Assembly (NCBI GenBank): GCA_016169945.1
Contig: JADLSH010000367.1
Coordinates: 310,001 to 374,000 of the forward strand
Direction: 5' to 3'
Source: Trachythela sp. YZ-2020
Taxonomy: Eukaryota > Cnidaria > Anthozoa > Malacalcyonacea > Clavulariidae
Length of the DNA stretch: 64,000 nt
The translations under genes were made by a program, and so were the position numbers. Positions 1 to 12,478 of this stretch are shown piece by piece (position 1 is the first letter of the stretch; every line of letters begins with the position of its first letter). A model generated the notes under the pieces. That model was not told where the DNA came from and did no database searches. It saw nothing but the letters and a program-made list of their open reading frames with translations.

Positions 1-1675
1 TTCTCTTGACCTCGAATCCATGACCTGGAATTTTTGGGATATGGCAAATGAGTACACTATTCTGAAATAATATACGCCCCACAGGTCTCTTAATAAAACT
101 TTATAAGTGCTCTTACAGTCTATTACAAAGCAACCGTCTTATAAAAGATATAAATTCTCCGCGAGAGAGCGGCGGACCGGAATCTCGAATTTTTTAATGT
201 TTTCAACCTGTCATATCATGAAGTGTGTGCGATTCTCTGAAGATTTCCACTCGTTTACTTTCAGCGGCTATTCCAACAAAAATAGCGGATCGAAATCCTG
301 AAAAGGAGAGAAAAGGAGTAGATTTGTGGTGTTTTTCGTGCCAAAAAGACCTTAATTTTGATCCGCGGGAGCGTCGGACTTCCATCATTCAGAATCCGAG
401 GTAGAAGGTAATATCTAGATAATATTATGTCATCGGGTTTCTTTTTTGGGGGACTCAATGAACCTTTAACACGTTTAAGTTAAGCAGTACTATACTTGGG
501 TTTATCTTTTAAATAATTGGTTTACGATCAATCTTGGCAACACAGTGAAGCAACTTTACAAGTCTATTTTTTAATTGGAGAAAAGCAAACGGATTTAGAA
601 CTTTGATTTCTCCGCAGGTATCCATTTTCTCAACCATATGCACACATTTGTAACTTAGTGTCTTGTATTTTCTGCAACATAGCTATTTTTGCGAGATTTA
701 CACTGCGGACACAGACTCGTCCCCAGTCGTTGTCTGATAGAGCAATTCAATTTAGCGACATATTTAGCGACATATCGATATATGTATATATATTGGTCAG
801 TGCCAAACTGATATCGATATATGTATATAATAGACAGCTTTAGCAAACACAACGCGACGTTAAAGAGGACGTGAAAATGGCGTAAAAATGGCGTGGGCAC
901 ATCCATAGATGGACATAGATAGACTGGGAACGAGTCTGCTGCGATCAAAGAAACTTGTCCTGTTTTATCGGCAAAAATGCATTCCCTAATTTCCGCATTC
1001 AAAATACTTATTTTATCATCGAATTTCATGTTATCCACTAACATGGCACCGACCGATTTGAAATTGAAGCACAGTATTTTGCAAAACAAATTTATCGCGA
1101 CTCGATTATAGATGATAGATAGATTTAGATAGATAGATTATTTTAATCAAATCACATTGCAGCTATAAGCTGAATTGCGTGAGTTATTACAACCAATGAG
1201 AAATTACAAGTATTAAAATTAAGTATGTACAAGTGAGATTAAAAGTTAAAAGAGATATTAAAATACACAAAGCTAAAGTTTTATTCTAATGCATTATATA
1301 TATTACTACTAGAGATAATAAAGGAATTTAAGAAACGTTGTGTTTTTGTAAGCGGAACATCAAGCTTTCGTTGGTGCCGGCGTGCCGCAAGTTATAATCA
1401 ATGTAATCAATAGTGTCAGGAATTAAATAATTGAGCCTGACGATTTTTGAACAAACGTTCAGTAAGCTCTTCTTGATCATGATGTTCGTCAACTGACTTA
1501 ATTTTGGCCCGAGATAAGGCATCATGATACGGGATGCCTGGGAAAATACAACCATTTCTGACCATGGATCCGTTTCACTTAAATCGCATAAAAACGCTTC
1601 TTATTTTATCACTGTTGGCTCAATAACCGAAAAGGTAAGTGATGGGATAAAATTCGCTTCCAATCCTCCTTGGTT

Positions 1676-1760
1676 AGATCAATTGGTATAGTAATGGTCT
1701 AGAAAGTGTGGCGGATCAAAATTCCACGCCCGCGCAATTAGACGGAGGTCAGAGTATGAG
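1676..1760 (+). repeat. tRNA-like SINE candidate
   Basis: The segment contains an A-box-like TTAGATCAATTGG followed about 40 bases later by a B-box-like GATCAAAATTCC, the layout of a tRNA-derived pol III promoter. Both boxes depart from consensus and no cloverleaf closes properly, so this looks like a decayed SINE head rather than a working tRNA gene. Confidence 0.3.
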
Positions 1761-2362
1761 GAAGACTCACTCCCTCGCATTCCCTCTAAATATGTTGTCA
1801 TTATAACTTCTTCCCCATAGCGGCTGCGAGGGAGTCTAGTTCTGTTTGAGACATCATTTTATCAAATCAAAATTCTACATCAAATTTGGATCAACGGCAT
1901 GCGACGAGACCATGTTGTTCAGATGGTAGCAAATCTTAATCCTCACTGCATGAATTGTTGTATTTTAAGTTCCGCTCCAGACAACAAAATGCGGTTGTGT
2001 CAATAGTCTAAGATTAGGGTAATACTAGGCTACTAGCATGTTTTAGAATGCAATTTAGAATAAATCGGCACAAGTGAGTTTTGCCAACACCAAAAATAGT
2101 GTGAAAACACTTATGAGTTACGCTCGACCGAGAAAGAAATAAGTTAATAGAATAATTAAACAGGTCAAGTCAAGATGCACACACCAGTTTCTTAATGTAG
2201 CCAATAGTATGCGCTCTCTTAATACGTGCTCTTAAACAGGTACAACCAGATAACATGCATGATTATTGACATCAGTACTATATTAAATATAATTGAAGAT
2301 ATACGCATATATCAGGAGCCAACCACAATCAACTCATTCGCGTCGCTATCCTAGTTTGGTGT

Positions 2363-2419
2363 AGCCTGAATTAATTTCGGACAGCCACTCTAACCGAGTG
2401 GTCGTCTGCAGTTCAGGCT
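2363..2419. repeat. Short imperfect palindrome
   Basis: AGCCTGAA at 2363-2370 pairs with TTCAGGCT at 2412-2419, and an inner CCACTC/GAGTGG stem closes a small loop. It could be a tiny MITE remnant or a structured repeat. No function is evident. Confidence 0.35.
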
Positions 2420-2850
2420 AAGTCGAAAATTATAGTATAAGTAGTAGCGTACCCTATGTGTAGCTTACTTTATGTATTCATTTAGGAATATTACTTTATC
2501 TATTTTAAACTACGAACTTACCAAAATGAAATTTTTGTAATTGATTCGATTAGTGATGAGTCACTAGTTGAATGGACGTAAATGTTCTCACCGTGTAATT
2601 TCAATTTTACTTTAAAATATGCAACGATCACCATGGTAAACCATGGTAACTGTCATGCCACGATCATAAATTTTGGCCAGAGATCGACACCTAAAACAAA
2701 GTCGTGTACGTGTTGGCTTGTTCTGAATATTAATGAGGCGAACTACTAAATCGGTACGTATATATACTTCATCTTTTGGAGGCTGAACTTGGTGGTCGGC
2801 GGCGGGGTGGTGTATGGTAAGTTAGGAGACCGCAGGGCGTCAGGTGTATA

Positions 2851-2877
2851 GGGGTTAGGGTGAGGGTTAGGGTGGGG
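2851..2877 (+). repeat. Interstitial telomere-like TTAGGG motifs
   Basis: Several GGGTTAGGGTGAGGG-type units occur in a G-rich stretch. They match the metazoan telomere unit but are few and imperfect, so this is an internal telomere-like sequence and not a chromosome end. Confidence 0.45.
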
Positions 2878-3968
2878 ATTGGGTGTGGGACTGTGGGTCA
2901 GGATCCATTATAACTCCAGAAGATGAAGTACTTACCACTAAATCATTAATAATACAAGATATAGTTGGCAAAGTTTTTATTTATTGGTAAAAATTGAAGG
3001 ATAATAATTCATTTAAAAAAGGTTTAAACTTACAACTTGAGACTTGACCTTCAAATTTATATAAACACGTCAAAGCAAAAAAAAGAAAAGCGCGCGAAAA
3101 TAATTGGCTGAGCCGGCGATGACATTCCATAAATGTGGCCAGTTTTTTGTGTAATAATTTTCGTATTGACTTCCAAGGCCCCATTACCCACTGTATTCAC
3201 CTATATTATGAATTCCTCCCCACCTATCGTTAAATTCTTTCACGCTCGTGCGAATTTGTGAATACATATAACCGCAGTTGTCAATTATTATTCGTCACTA
3301 CTTGTAAATCACGATTTATATCATGCAGGGTCAACCCACATGAGAGAACATTTTATTTTTAAAATGGTGCATTATTTTGTGAAAATGGTCAAGTTTATTG
3401 TTAAAATGATGGCTTTATAGTTGAAAATGGAGCTCTCTAAAAGGATGATCATTGTATGAAGTATTTTGGCTTGTTCCTTTAAAACGGTGGTAACCGATGT
3501 ACATGATTTTGCAAATGGAGATAAGGAACTTTAATATGATATTTCTAAAGCCAGATTATTAAAAAGGCAGTGCCAATTTTTGAAAATGGCGATGAAAATG
3601 GCGATCTTTATGCAAAGGCCTGGTAATAAGTTCAACAGGTCCCCGGAACCCGTGCCCATATCAAACCTCTCTCCTCCGCACGCGCTCCGAATTTCAGTGG
3701 CTATCTTCATACCGAGTACCTTCTAGCGCTGTAGCACAATGGCGCATAAATCTCATTTAAAAGCTTCTGCGGAGGAGAGAGGTACTCACGTATTCGTTTT
3801 GGCAGCAGGAGCATAACACTACATCAGTCTACATGCTGCCACATTTGTCAAAATGGCTAATTTTATCTATTCCTAATCTCCTCTGCAGGCATCCCCTAAT
3901 TCTATAATACGGGCCTGAGGGGATCTGTAAAATTTAGTTTCGAGCAAAAAAGCTACCCATGCGGTCGC

Positions 3969-4191
3969 CACTTGTTTCCATCTACCAAACTGACGTTAAG
4001 TCATTTTTCAACTTTGAAGTAAAGTTAAAAACTTTGTAACTGACCCTAACCCTAAAACCTACCCTAACCAAAAACCTAACCCTAACCTAACCCTAACCAA
4101 ATTGATGAAGAAAAATCAAGAGAAACGAATATGAAAATCTTTGAAAATCGGGAAAATTGCGTAACGTCAGTTTGGTAGATGGAAACAAGTG
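3969..4191. mobile_element. MITE with ~30-bp terminal inverted repeats
   Basis: CACTTGTTTCCATCTACCAA begins at 3969 and its reverse complement ends at 4191; the match runs about 30 bases inward. The 223-bp element has no coding capacity, and its middle carries CCCTAA-type telomere-like units (4043-4098). I could not define a clean target duplication, so the superfamily is unassigned. Confidence 0.6.
4043..4098. repeat. CCCTAA telomere-like repeats inside a MITE
   Basis: About eight perfect or near-perfect CCCTAA units lie between the inverted repeats of the element at 3969-4191. Their position inside a mobile element suggests they travelled with it rather than marking a healed telomere. Confidence 0.5.
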
Positions 4192-5261
4192 AAAACCTAC
4201 GCATGCACGCTAGATGGGCTCTTTCTCGATATATGTACAACCGAAATAGCTTCCATATAACTTAATACACATTGGTTTTTTCGATAAGTTTGGTTTAGCG
4301 CTAGGTTTAGGGTTATGTTTTGGAATAAGAAGGGTTTATGGGTTTTAAAAATATGTTACAGTATATAGTTTGAAATTTGGGGTTGTGCATATAACAAGAA
4401 AACCCCGGTTGATCTATGCTTGCGCAGTGCGCTAATGTTTGTAACAGGGCGCTTATATATAATTAAGCGCCCTGGTTTCTAAGCATGAATTTTACCGCGT
4501 GTTTACATGATACTGAAAAAATTAAATGCAAGGTATTACGTTATTAATTTAATGTTTAGTTGAACCAAACTGTTTACATGGACTAGATTAGAAAGGGCGT
4601 AACGTTTAGTCACTTCCTGGTGTAATCGTATATTGCAATGAAGGTAAACTTACTACGAGGGCAAACCTACGTTCAATATACTTCAGAGACATGTTTGAAA
4701 ATCTTAATGGCCAAGTTATGACACGAGGTTGCAAGACTGCAATTTTCACTTCTCTTAGGATAGCTAAGGAAGGGCAACAGGGTGGTTACCCTAGTACCGA
4801 GATTGTGAATCAGTGTATATACTAAATTGTATGTGCATGTTGAACCTGTTCTCCGCTGGCTTTCTCCCCTTTTGCAGAGATAACAGGCTTCACTGACGAT
4901 TAATTTGCGAAAAGTGTAAGTTGGTGTAGAACGTGCAACCAGAACTGGTTTTAAATTTCATGCTTATTTACGAATAATTATTTATACCTTTGCCAGGTAC
5001 ACAAGATAAACGTAAAACAGTGTAACAATTTTAATAATCAAGATGGCTGCATGAAAATAATATTTTACCCAATCACAAAGTATTCTTGCATTAACATAAT
5101 GTTCCTGTACCTAAAAGACAAACTATATGTCAATGACCATAATGCTTTGCAATTAAATTATTACTGGAATTTACCAACACAAAACAATGGTAAAATAGAA
5201 ATCAGTAGAATTCTATTTTTACTCATTACTTCCATACTAAAAGCACTCAAAATATTTTACC

Positions 5262-5330
5262 CAATAATAATAAACTTTATTTATATAGAGCGCACAAATC
5301 ACGATGTTCATGGCGCTTTACATAACTTTG
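5262..5330 (-). repeat. Non-LTR/SINE 3' tail remnant (TATATAAATAAAG..ATTATT)
   Basis: Read on the minus strand, the sequence runs GCGCTCTATATAAATAAAG and then ATTATTATT. This resembles the 3' end and microsatellite tail of non-LTR retrotransposons or their SINEs. Assignment is by pattern only. Confidence 0.3.
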
Positions 5331-5699
5331 TAAAATTAAAACTACTAGACATATAGTTTGTCTTTTAGGTGAAGCTGTTAGTAAGATGGCGGCTGGTCGG
5401 TTATTTATTAGTAGTGCTAGACACATTTGTCTAGTTCTACTTAAATACCTGATTTTGGACAGCCATTTTTGTTCAAATGATGGGGTAACTGGTAAATACT
5501 CAGATGTTAGTGTTTTATATGTTTCAAATATCGCTTGTCGCCCTCAATTGGTTTCTTCCTCGGCATCGAATGTAAATCGTCCTAAGATTGTTTTGGCGTC
5601 CTCGAGGGAAGTTTTCATGGCTACTTGTTGTCTCGTTCGCATGTCATCTATAGCCTATATTCTCTTCGTTCCCGAAGACTTATAGGGTCGCACATATAA

Positions 5700-8190
5700 A
5701 CATCAGAAGTCTTATGGGAAACCGGACATGTTGAAATTATTTGTAAAGGAGAAGCCTATCGACATCTTAGCAATCTCAGAGACATGGTTAAAACCCTCTA
5801 TTTTGGATAGTGAAGTTCATTTGGACGGATATTCTTGTGTTAGAAGAAATCGGATAAAAAAGGAGGGGGAGTTATGATCTATATACGGGACGGTATTCCA
5901 TATCGAGCTGGAAGTCAGCTCGGTTCCGTATTGATGAAATGAACGGTTTTCTCAAAAAATATCTCCGATAGAGATGAAGTTCTGTTACTGGGGGGATTTT
6001 AATATATCATGGAATTCGAAATTAAGTTCGGATAAATCAGTGGAGCGTAAATTGGTAAACTTGGCAAATGCTCACGGACTGGAACAAATTATTGACTAAC
6101 CCAGATGAGTTATCAATCATCTTCCAGTTTAATTGATCTAGTCTTTTCAAATACTGTTCATCGCATTAATGATCATGGAGTTGTGGATTTATCGCTAAGT
6201 GACCATTCAATGGTCTTTTGTGTTGTCAAAGCTGGTATACCTAAAGCACCTGGGAAAACAATTGAACATCGTTCATATAAACACTATCGAAAGAATCACT
6301 TTATTCAAGGTCTGTCTCAAGCTGATTGGAGTGACGTTGATAATGAACCCGATGTAGATTCTGCTGTTTAGCCTGGAATAAATTATTTTCGTGTATAGCT
6401 AATAATCATGCTCTTATAAAGACAACTAGAACTAAAGGCACTTAAATGCCAACACAGTTAACAGAAGCCATGCAGAAACGCGTCAAAACAGTCAAACTGT
6501 CCTGATTATTGGACTTTGTATAAACAGACAAGAAACTTCGTTAATGCCGAAGTGAAGAGATGTAAATCCGAATATTATATGACGACAATTAAAGAGAACA
6601 AACAAAATCACAGCGCACTGTGGAAAACGCTTAATGAAATTACTTCACGGAAAGGAAATAGCTCCGTTTCATGTATAGAAAGTGACGGTGCTCTAAATCT
6701 ATAGCCTCGATTATGAACAAACATTTTTCGACTGCAGTGGCAACGACATTAATTCATAGCCAGTTTGAAAACAAGTATTTTTTCCTCGTTAGAGACTCTG
6801 AACTCCTGCACTACCCCTGCAAGTCTCACACCAGTCACAGAGCAGTTTGTTTTGAATAGTCTAAAACACCTTAAGACAAACAAGGCAATTGGACTCGATC
6901 GCAACAGTGCCCGTCTTCTCAAAGACTCTGCCACTTCATGTTATTTATAAAAGACTTACTGTTCCGTTTAACCGTTCGTGTTTATCCTACACTTTTTAAG
7001 TCGGAGGATCGTCTGGACTGCAACAATTATAGACCAATCACAATATTGCCTGCGATAACTATAAGATCCTAGAACGTGCCGTTCATCAACAGCTATACAG
7101 TTATTTGGAGGAGCAAAATATACTCACATCCAAACAATTTGGTTTTCTCCCAAAGCTGTCAACAGTGACTTGCCCTCACGCATTTCACGGATACAATTTT
7201 ACAGAATCTAGACAAGAGTAACATGACTGGTGCAGCCTTTTTATATCTAACCAAGGCATTCGATACTGTGGATCACAATCTGCTTTTAAGAAAGTTGCGA
7301 GCTATCGGACTAGATGCACAAGCTCTAAAGTGGTTTGAGTCCTATCTTGTAAATCGCAGAATTGCAACATCTGTCGGACATTCCCAATCTTGCTCTAGTG
7401 AAGTCTCAGTAGGCGTCCCTCAAGGGAGCATTTTGGCTAGGGGCCCCTCTTGTTTGTTGTTTTTGTTAACGATCTTCCACACCTCTAGTATGCGGACGAC
7501 ACTGTCATTTACCTTAGCAAAACAAAATGAATGAAGATCTTATGGACTTAGCACTTTGGTTTAACTCCAACCTTCTAACTTTAAATACCACCAAGTCAAA
7601 GTTTATAATGTTTGGAAACAGCCGCTCATCAAAATATCAAAATATTCAGGACCTGACTATCTGTGTAAATGAAGTTCAACTGGAAAGGGTGGAGTCTTAG
7701 GCGTCGTTATACATCAGCATTTAAACTGGGCCGATCATGTTGACGAAATTAGCCAGAGGATTGGAGTACTGCAGAGGGTTAAGCATATTTTACCACTGGA
7801 GACATGACAAACACTTTACACGAGTTTGATAGACCCTTTGTTTGACTACGCTGATATAATCTGGGGAGACGAGTTCTCCAGTACAGAGCTGCGAAGGTTA
7901 TTTTGGATAAACCAAAGCATAGCTCTGCGAGTGAAGCTCTTAATCTCCTCAACTGGCAGCCCCTCACTACGCGTAGACGGCTTCACCGTATTATTACAAT
8001 GTATAAATATTTAAATAATGAAATTAACTACGATGTTAATTAACTACATGATGTTAATTTTAGACAGAACAGTACTCTTCATAACTATGATACTAGAGGG
8101 AAGAATAATATCCATCTTCCTAAAGTGAAAAACTATACGGTAGTGTATTGGCAGCCAATGAAGATCCACTAAAACTGGAGTGATGTGTTC
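5700..8190 (+). pseudogene. Decayed non-LTR retrotransposon (CR1/L2-like EN-RT)
   Basis: Fragments in changing frames follow the order of a CR1/L2-type ORF2. An endonuclease piece near 5735-5870 has the ILAISETWL motif. A later endonuclease part with LIDLVFSN and SDHSMVFCVV lies at 6105-6371. An RT core at 7223-7480 has FDTVDHNLLLRKL and GVPQGSIL, a YADDT-like box falls near 7485-7500 in another frame, and an RT C-terminal piece with PLFDYADIIWGD is at 7826-8014. Stops and frameshifts separate nearly every block. Neither an intact ORF1 nor a clear 5' end is seen, so it is an old, inactive copy. Confidence 0.75.
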
Positions 8191-8202
8191 AAATTCACCA
8201 AT

Positions 8203-8454
8203 CTAACAAACAATTCTAGCGGCAGTATTTTGAATATATAGTAGCCTTTTCATCTGGTACTTCGGTAAGCCAAATAGAAGAGAGTTACAACAATCAAGCT
8301 TAGATGTAACAAAAGCATGTACCACAAGTGCAGCAGTCTCTCCGGTAAGATATTTTCGGATCTTTGATAGGTTCCTCAGATGGTAAAACGAAGATTTGCA
8401 TTTGTCAGCAACATAACTATCAAACATCATATGGTCATCAAAACCAACACCCAA
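8203..8454 (-). pseudogene. Non-LTR retrotransposon RT C-terminal fragment
   Basis: An 83-residue minus-strand frame has the post-catalytic part of a CR1/L2-like reverse transcriptase. It includes SYVADKCKSSFYHLRNLSKIR, then LVVHAFVTSKLDCCNSLL and LYIQNTAARIV. It faces the larger plus-strand remnant at 5700-8190 and so comes from a separate insertion. The catalytic part is missing. Confidence 0.75.
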
Positions 8455-8584
8455 ACTTTTAACTAAAGCAGCAGTGATACAGGTACTTTCTTACCCGAAC
8501 TTTGTCACTTTTATGTCTTTGATTTAGTGGAAAAAGTGTTGACTTAACCTATTTTTCTTAGGAATTTTTAACCCAAGCGAATTT

Positions 8585-9889
8585 TTAATGCATTTTCGCT
8601 AAAGGTTTTTGTGTGTACTGGTGTAAATGAGGAGGAATGTGATTTACTGCCGCAGAATTTCCCAGAATAAGAGTTCTCGCGGATAAATACAAACCACATG
8701 CAAGCATCGTTACTCCAAATATCAAAATGAGAACATCGAGAACAAGTTGCCATAATGTCATACGGTTGTAACATAACTTGATATGAAACACGGTCGGGAA
8801 AATCACTTCCAGACTTGTTCCTGTAAAACTGCTGAAGAATGCTACCACTTGGGAAAAATTCGGAATGGCAGCGAGAAGAATTGTCAGTGCGGTTATAAGA
8901 CAACGGCACATTATTTGGCGGGTGGAAAGTCGAATATCTGATTTTTTATCAGTATTTTGCTGATTATTTACGTAAAAATGTTCTAGTACTTCAAACACAG
9001 TGAACATAGGAAGCGTGAATGATGCGAACGATAGAACAGTTGCAGTCAAAGCGACTACAGTTTTTAAAGGACCGGCGGGAAGGTTATTGGTTATCACTTC
9101 TTTTGTTTCAGGAAAAAAGGTAACAGCTGCGATGATACCCATGCAAATGTTAACCAAAGTCATCCCAATGAACGACAGAATTAAGATTGGACCAAATCTC
9201 TTTTTCTGCGACATTGATTCCTCAATAACTGCCACAAAAGGCTGAGAGAAGTAACTGGACATCAACCACATTACAGCAACTGGAAATTTATCAGCATTAA
9301 ATGTAAGTAACACTGACCAGTTCCATTTATCACTATGCGCAAAGCTATACACCAGAACACTTCCAAATATAATTCCAGCGGAAACTATTACTACAATACT
9401 GGTCCAAGCAACTTGCGATAAATTGGTAATAAATGCATTGGGTAAGAAAGGTAGCGTGCTGAGAAGTATCCAAATCCATAAAGGAATTCCAAGATGACAT
9501 AAGAGTGCATGTAGGACTGAACCGACGATAAATGGATATAATGAACATATCAGTGTAAGTTGGACAAATTGGGTTACCAGAACTAAAGTGCCCCCTCCTT
9601 TTATCCATACAGCACTGCCAATGTCAGCAAACGAATAACGGACACGCACCACATGTCCCTCATCGTCACAGATGTACATACACGCCACTATCAAATAACT
9701 TGTATAACATGAAGTACACGAGACTGCAAGAAGAGAGATCAGGGACACAGTTCCACCACACTGGATGACATATGCAATGGAAAGAATTGGTAAACCTTGG
9801 ATTGTATTACAAATATTCCAAAATGCTTCGAAAGTTGTAATCTTCCCATATGAACTTTCCTCAGCTGTTGTCTTATTAATATTCTGCAT
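8585..9889 (-). CDS. SLC32/AAAP-like vesicular amino acid transporter
   Basis: This is an uninterrupted 434-residue frame for a multi-pass membrane protein of the amino acid/auxin permease (AAAP) family, closest in style to SLC32 (vesicular inhibitory amino acid transporter). The first helix carries FWNICNTIQGLPILSIAYVI followed by QCGG, which fits the substrate-site helix TM1 of the family. About ten to eleven hydrophobic segments follow, with a hydrophilic loop rich in N, Q, K and D around residues 315-330. Family members move GABA, glycine or other neutral amino acids with protons. The long cytosolic N-terminus of animal VGAT is absent: TM1 begins near residue 25. It has no introns in the coding part, unlike the BCCT gene in this window, so retroposition or a naturally intronless paralogue are both possible. 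Substrate cannot be told from sequence. Confidence 0.85.
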   Translation of the reverse strand: MQNINKTTAEESSYGKITTFEAFWNICNTIQGLPILSIAYVIQCGGTVSLISLLAVSCTSCYTSYLIVACMYICDDEGHVVRVRYSFADIGSAVWIKGGGTLVLVTQFVQLTLICSLYPFIVGSVLHALLCHLGIPLWIWILLSTLPFLPNAFITNLSQVAWTSIVVIVSAGIIFGSVLVYSFAHSDKWNWSVLLTFNADKFPVAVMWLMSSYFSQPFVAVIEESMSQKKRFGPILILSFIGMTLVNICMGIIAAVTFFPETKEVITNNLPAGPLKTVVALTATVLSFASFTLPMFTVFEVLEHFYVNNQQNTDKKSDIRLSTRQIMCRCLITALTILLAAIPNFSQVVAFFSSFTGTSLEVIFPTVFHIKLCYNRMTLWQLVLDVLILIFGVTMLACGLYLSARTLILGNSAAVNHIPPHLHQYTQKPLAKMH

Positions 9890-11330
9890 CGAATAATACG
9901 AGTCAACTTCATATATTATCCTTTAAATTGGTTATAATATTGCCTTGTACTCTTCTTCTTCACATATTGTGTCATATCGACCGAGATATATACTACAAAT
10001 TTGAGCATATATAACGTACAATGTTGTTCATCACTAACAAAAAAATCCCATAAACTCAGTATGATTTGTATAATGTTAATATTGTTCCAGTTCGTACAAA
10101 CATGAACAAATATGATCAATGCACACACCTGCTTAAATCTACTGGTAGGGAAGAGTAAGAGACTGAGATAGCTGTCATACTAGAATTTTACAAAACGAGC
10201 CGGCCGGTCTGACGAAATAGGAATATATTTTTCAACGAATTAGCATAAAGAGCATACACTATAGCACGTGATGCCATACATGCACAAGCTAGCGAAGTAG
10301 GCATTTGAAAAAGGTTGTTAGGCCCGATAACTAAACGAAACGTTTTAAAATCTGAAAGGAGTAATTAGGTATAAACTTTTCAAAGATTTATACTGCAAAA
10401 ATTGGAAGATGCATGTGGGACGCGTTATTTACATAATAAAGCTTTTTTCGGACATTCGGACGGGCATTATCCAGGTTACCAACCTGAAGACTTTGTGTGT
10501 CGGTTTTCTACAACGATGACATCATCGTGCTGAATATAATTTCTGCAAGTTGCTTTCATGTACTGTATAGGGTGCAAAATAGAGAGAAAAGTAACTAGTT
10601 AAATTTTCTAAATCCCGCAATGACCCAAGCATAGTAAGGTTTTATTTGATAACCAAACACGTATTCGTATTGAAAGAATAGATTCGGATTCTTCGCATTG
10701 CACGGTACGGTTTCCGGATTCAGTTACTATATTTGAGGCCATTTGATATTCTTCTACACTGCATGTAGAAAGGGGAACGTAGTGAATCCTATCTCTGTAC
10801 GCAATAAGCGGGGGATACCGTTAAGTTATCACTATGTATATGGATCGCGCGGTCTTACTGTTTCTGTAATGCTATATAATGATAAATCTCAACCACTCGC
10901 TCTGGATGGGTCACTATTATACTTCGTCTTTTGATAAAGTTTGCCACACATCTTACAAGCTACAATCTGCGTCAAAAATCTTGTGACACATTGGGTTTTC
11001 CCCTGCTACCCCTATTCAATGTTGCAAACTCATGATATTGTCGCTGTTCACCTGATGATTTGCCGATTTTTACCAACATTGAGGAAGGGGGAAAGGGGGA
11101 TAAAGCTTTCATTTAATATTTGGGCAGTGTCACAACAGTTTTTGTCCGGGATTGTGTATACTGTGATGTAATAAGATAAATCTCATTATAAAAAGTATTT
11201 GATACTATAAGGGGCTTTGACAGATAGAGATAATGAATACATCAATTATGATTCTAACATGGTTTTAGTTGTTAAATGTATTATATTAGATTCATATAAA
11301 AACAATAGTATTTTAGGCGCTAATAGGGTA
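9890..11330. other. Intergenic, no gene recognised
   Basis: This lies upstream of the SLC32-like gene, which reads leftward. The open frames are short, AT-rich and without domains. I cannot define a promoter. Confidence 0.5.
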
Positions 11331-11341
11331 TCACTAGGCGC

Positions 11342-11674
11342 TAGTGGGGGGGCATCATCGAAAGGGGACGTAACAAGTAGGTGGTGTATTATATATGTGG
11401 GAAGGGGAAGGGGGATCTGGGGGTCCTCCCCCAGAATTTTTTTCTATTCTTGAGTCTCTGTGGCTTGATTTCCTGCGTTTTCAGAGACAATTTTTGATAT
11501 ATCCCATCTAAACGGGCCAGGTTTTGTTGTGAGAATACAATAACTTTCCTCTAAACTCAAACACTCAAACAAAAGGGATCTTCACTGGGGGGGCAAAAAT
11601 AGCTTACTGGGGGGGCGAACATGGGGGCTGGGGGGGCTTTTGCCCCTCCAGTACATTAGTTAAAAAAGGCCCTG
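11342..11674 (+). repeat. Truncated G-rich hAT-type MITE copy
   Basis: This segment matches, in reverse orientation, the MITE at 54177-54548. It shares the GGGGGGCATCATCGAAAGG block, the run with TTTCCTCTAAACTCA, and the G-stretches near the end GTTAAAAAAGGCCCTG. One terminus (GGCCCTG at 11668-11674) is kept. The other terminus is missing, so this copy is truncated. Confidence 0.65.
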
Positions 11675-12300
11675 ATCTATTAATAGAAATCCTTAGTGAT
11701 TATTTAATAGATACGGACAACCAACATACGATTAACACTTTATTAGACAGATAACTTTTGATTAAAAGACAGCTCTACCATGGTTATTGTAAATAGTAAT
11801 TCTTGTTATGTTGAAATACTGATTTCCTATTTTCATCAGTGGTTTGCGCCTAAAACAAACGTTGAGGAACACATTGTTTTGGTTATTCGTCTGGCAATGT
11901 TAAGAGTAAATAGTTAAAATCTTTTTATGCAATGAGACGATTAACCAAAACAAGTACGATTTAAATTGTATTATTAAGTATAGTCTGTATATTTTATATA
12001 TTTTATATATTAAAAGGAAGGCATGTGTTAGCAGTTTTATGATAACTAAAAAGTACTTACAATAAACTTAAAAATCGCGAATACTGCCCTTCAAAAATGG
12101 ATAATCGTCAAGGTTATTCGTTCCGTTTGAGAATGCCGGAAGTCCCTGACAGTAACGATAGGAAGGCGTGCAAGTTATAATAGTTTATTTCAGTAAATTT
12201 GCTTTAATATTTCACAGATAGCTGAATATTTTTACCAACACATACAGGCATTTTCTGTTTAGCTTTTTATAACTTGTACTGTACTTACACATTAATTTTA
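11675..12300. other. Non-coding flank of the Harbinger element
   Basis: AT-rich sequence with short TATATTTTATA repeats near 11985-12012. I see no gene. Confidence 0.5.
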
Positions 12301-12305
12301 TATTA

Positions 12306-12340
12306 GTTGACTTGCATCTAAGGACGAAAGCGGACTTATA
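12306..12340 (+). repeat. Left terminal inverted repeat of Harbinger element 1
   Basis: It starts GTTGACTTGCATCTAAGG and matches the reverse complement of 17479-17513 with one mismatch in 35. TATTA precedes it. Confidence 0.85.
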
Positions 12341-12478
12341 TTCATTTATGCAATGTTCTTACGTCGAAATCCAAGATCTGATTGGTTATGTTAGTGAATA
12401 TATGCTAATGTGACCTAAAGCGACCTAATAGCGACCTATGAAGTAACTTATTATGCAAATTTTCTGTTATGATATGCA

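Larger units (their letters stand above)
1..5250. other. Non-coding AT-rich stretch with scattered small repeats
   Basis: I see no convincing protein gene here. The open frames are short, lack recognisable domains and overlap simple AT-rich sequence. A 20-base segment (ATCGATATATGTATATA core) is directly repeated near 772-791 and 811-830. The SINE-like, hairpin, telomere-like and inverted-repeat elements are listed separately. Confidence 0.6.

Noticed and set aside
1676..1760. Functional tRNA gene
   Set aside because: Both internal boxes depart from consensus and no cloverleaf closes.
2851..4098. Chromosome end
   Set aside because: The telomere-like units are few, imperfect, in both orientations and surrounded by ordinary sequence.
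5386..5685. Independent gene starting at the ATG near 5386
   Set aside because: No domain; it lies just before the decayed non-LTR element and may be part of its lost 5' region.
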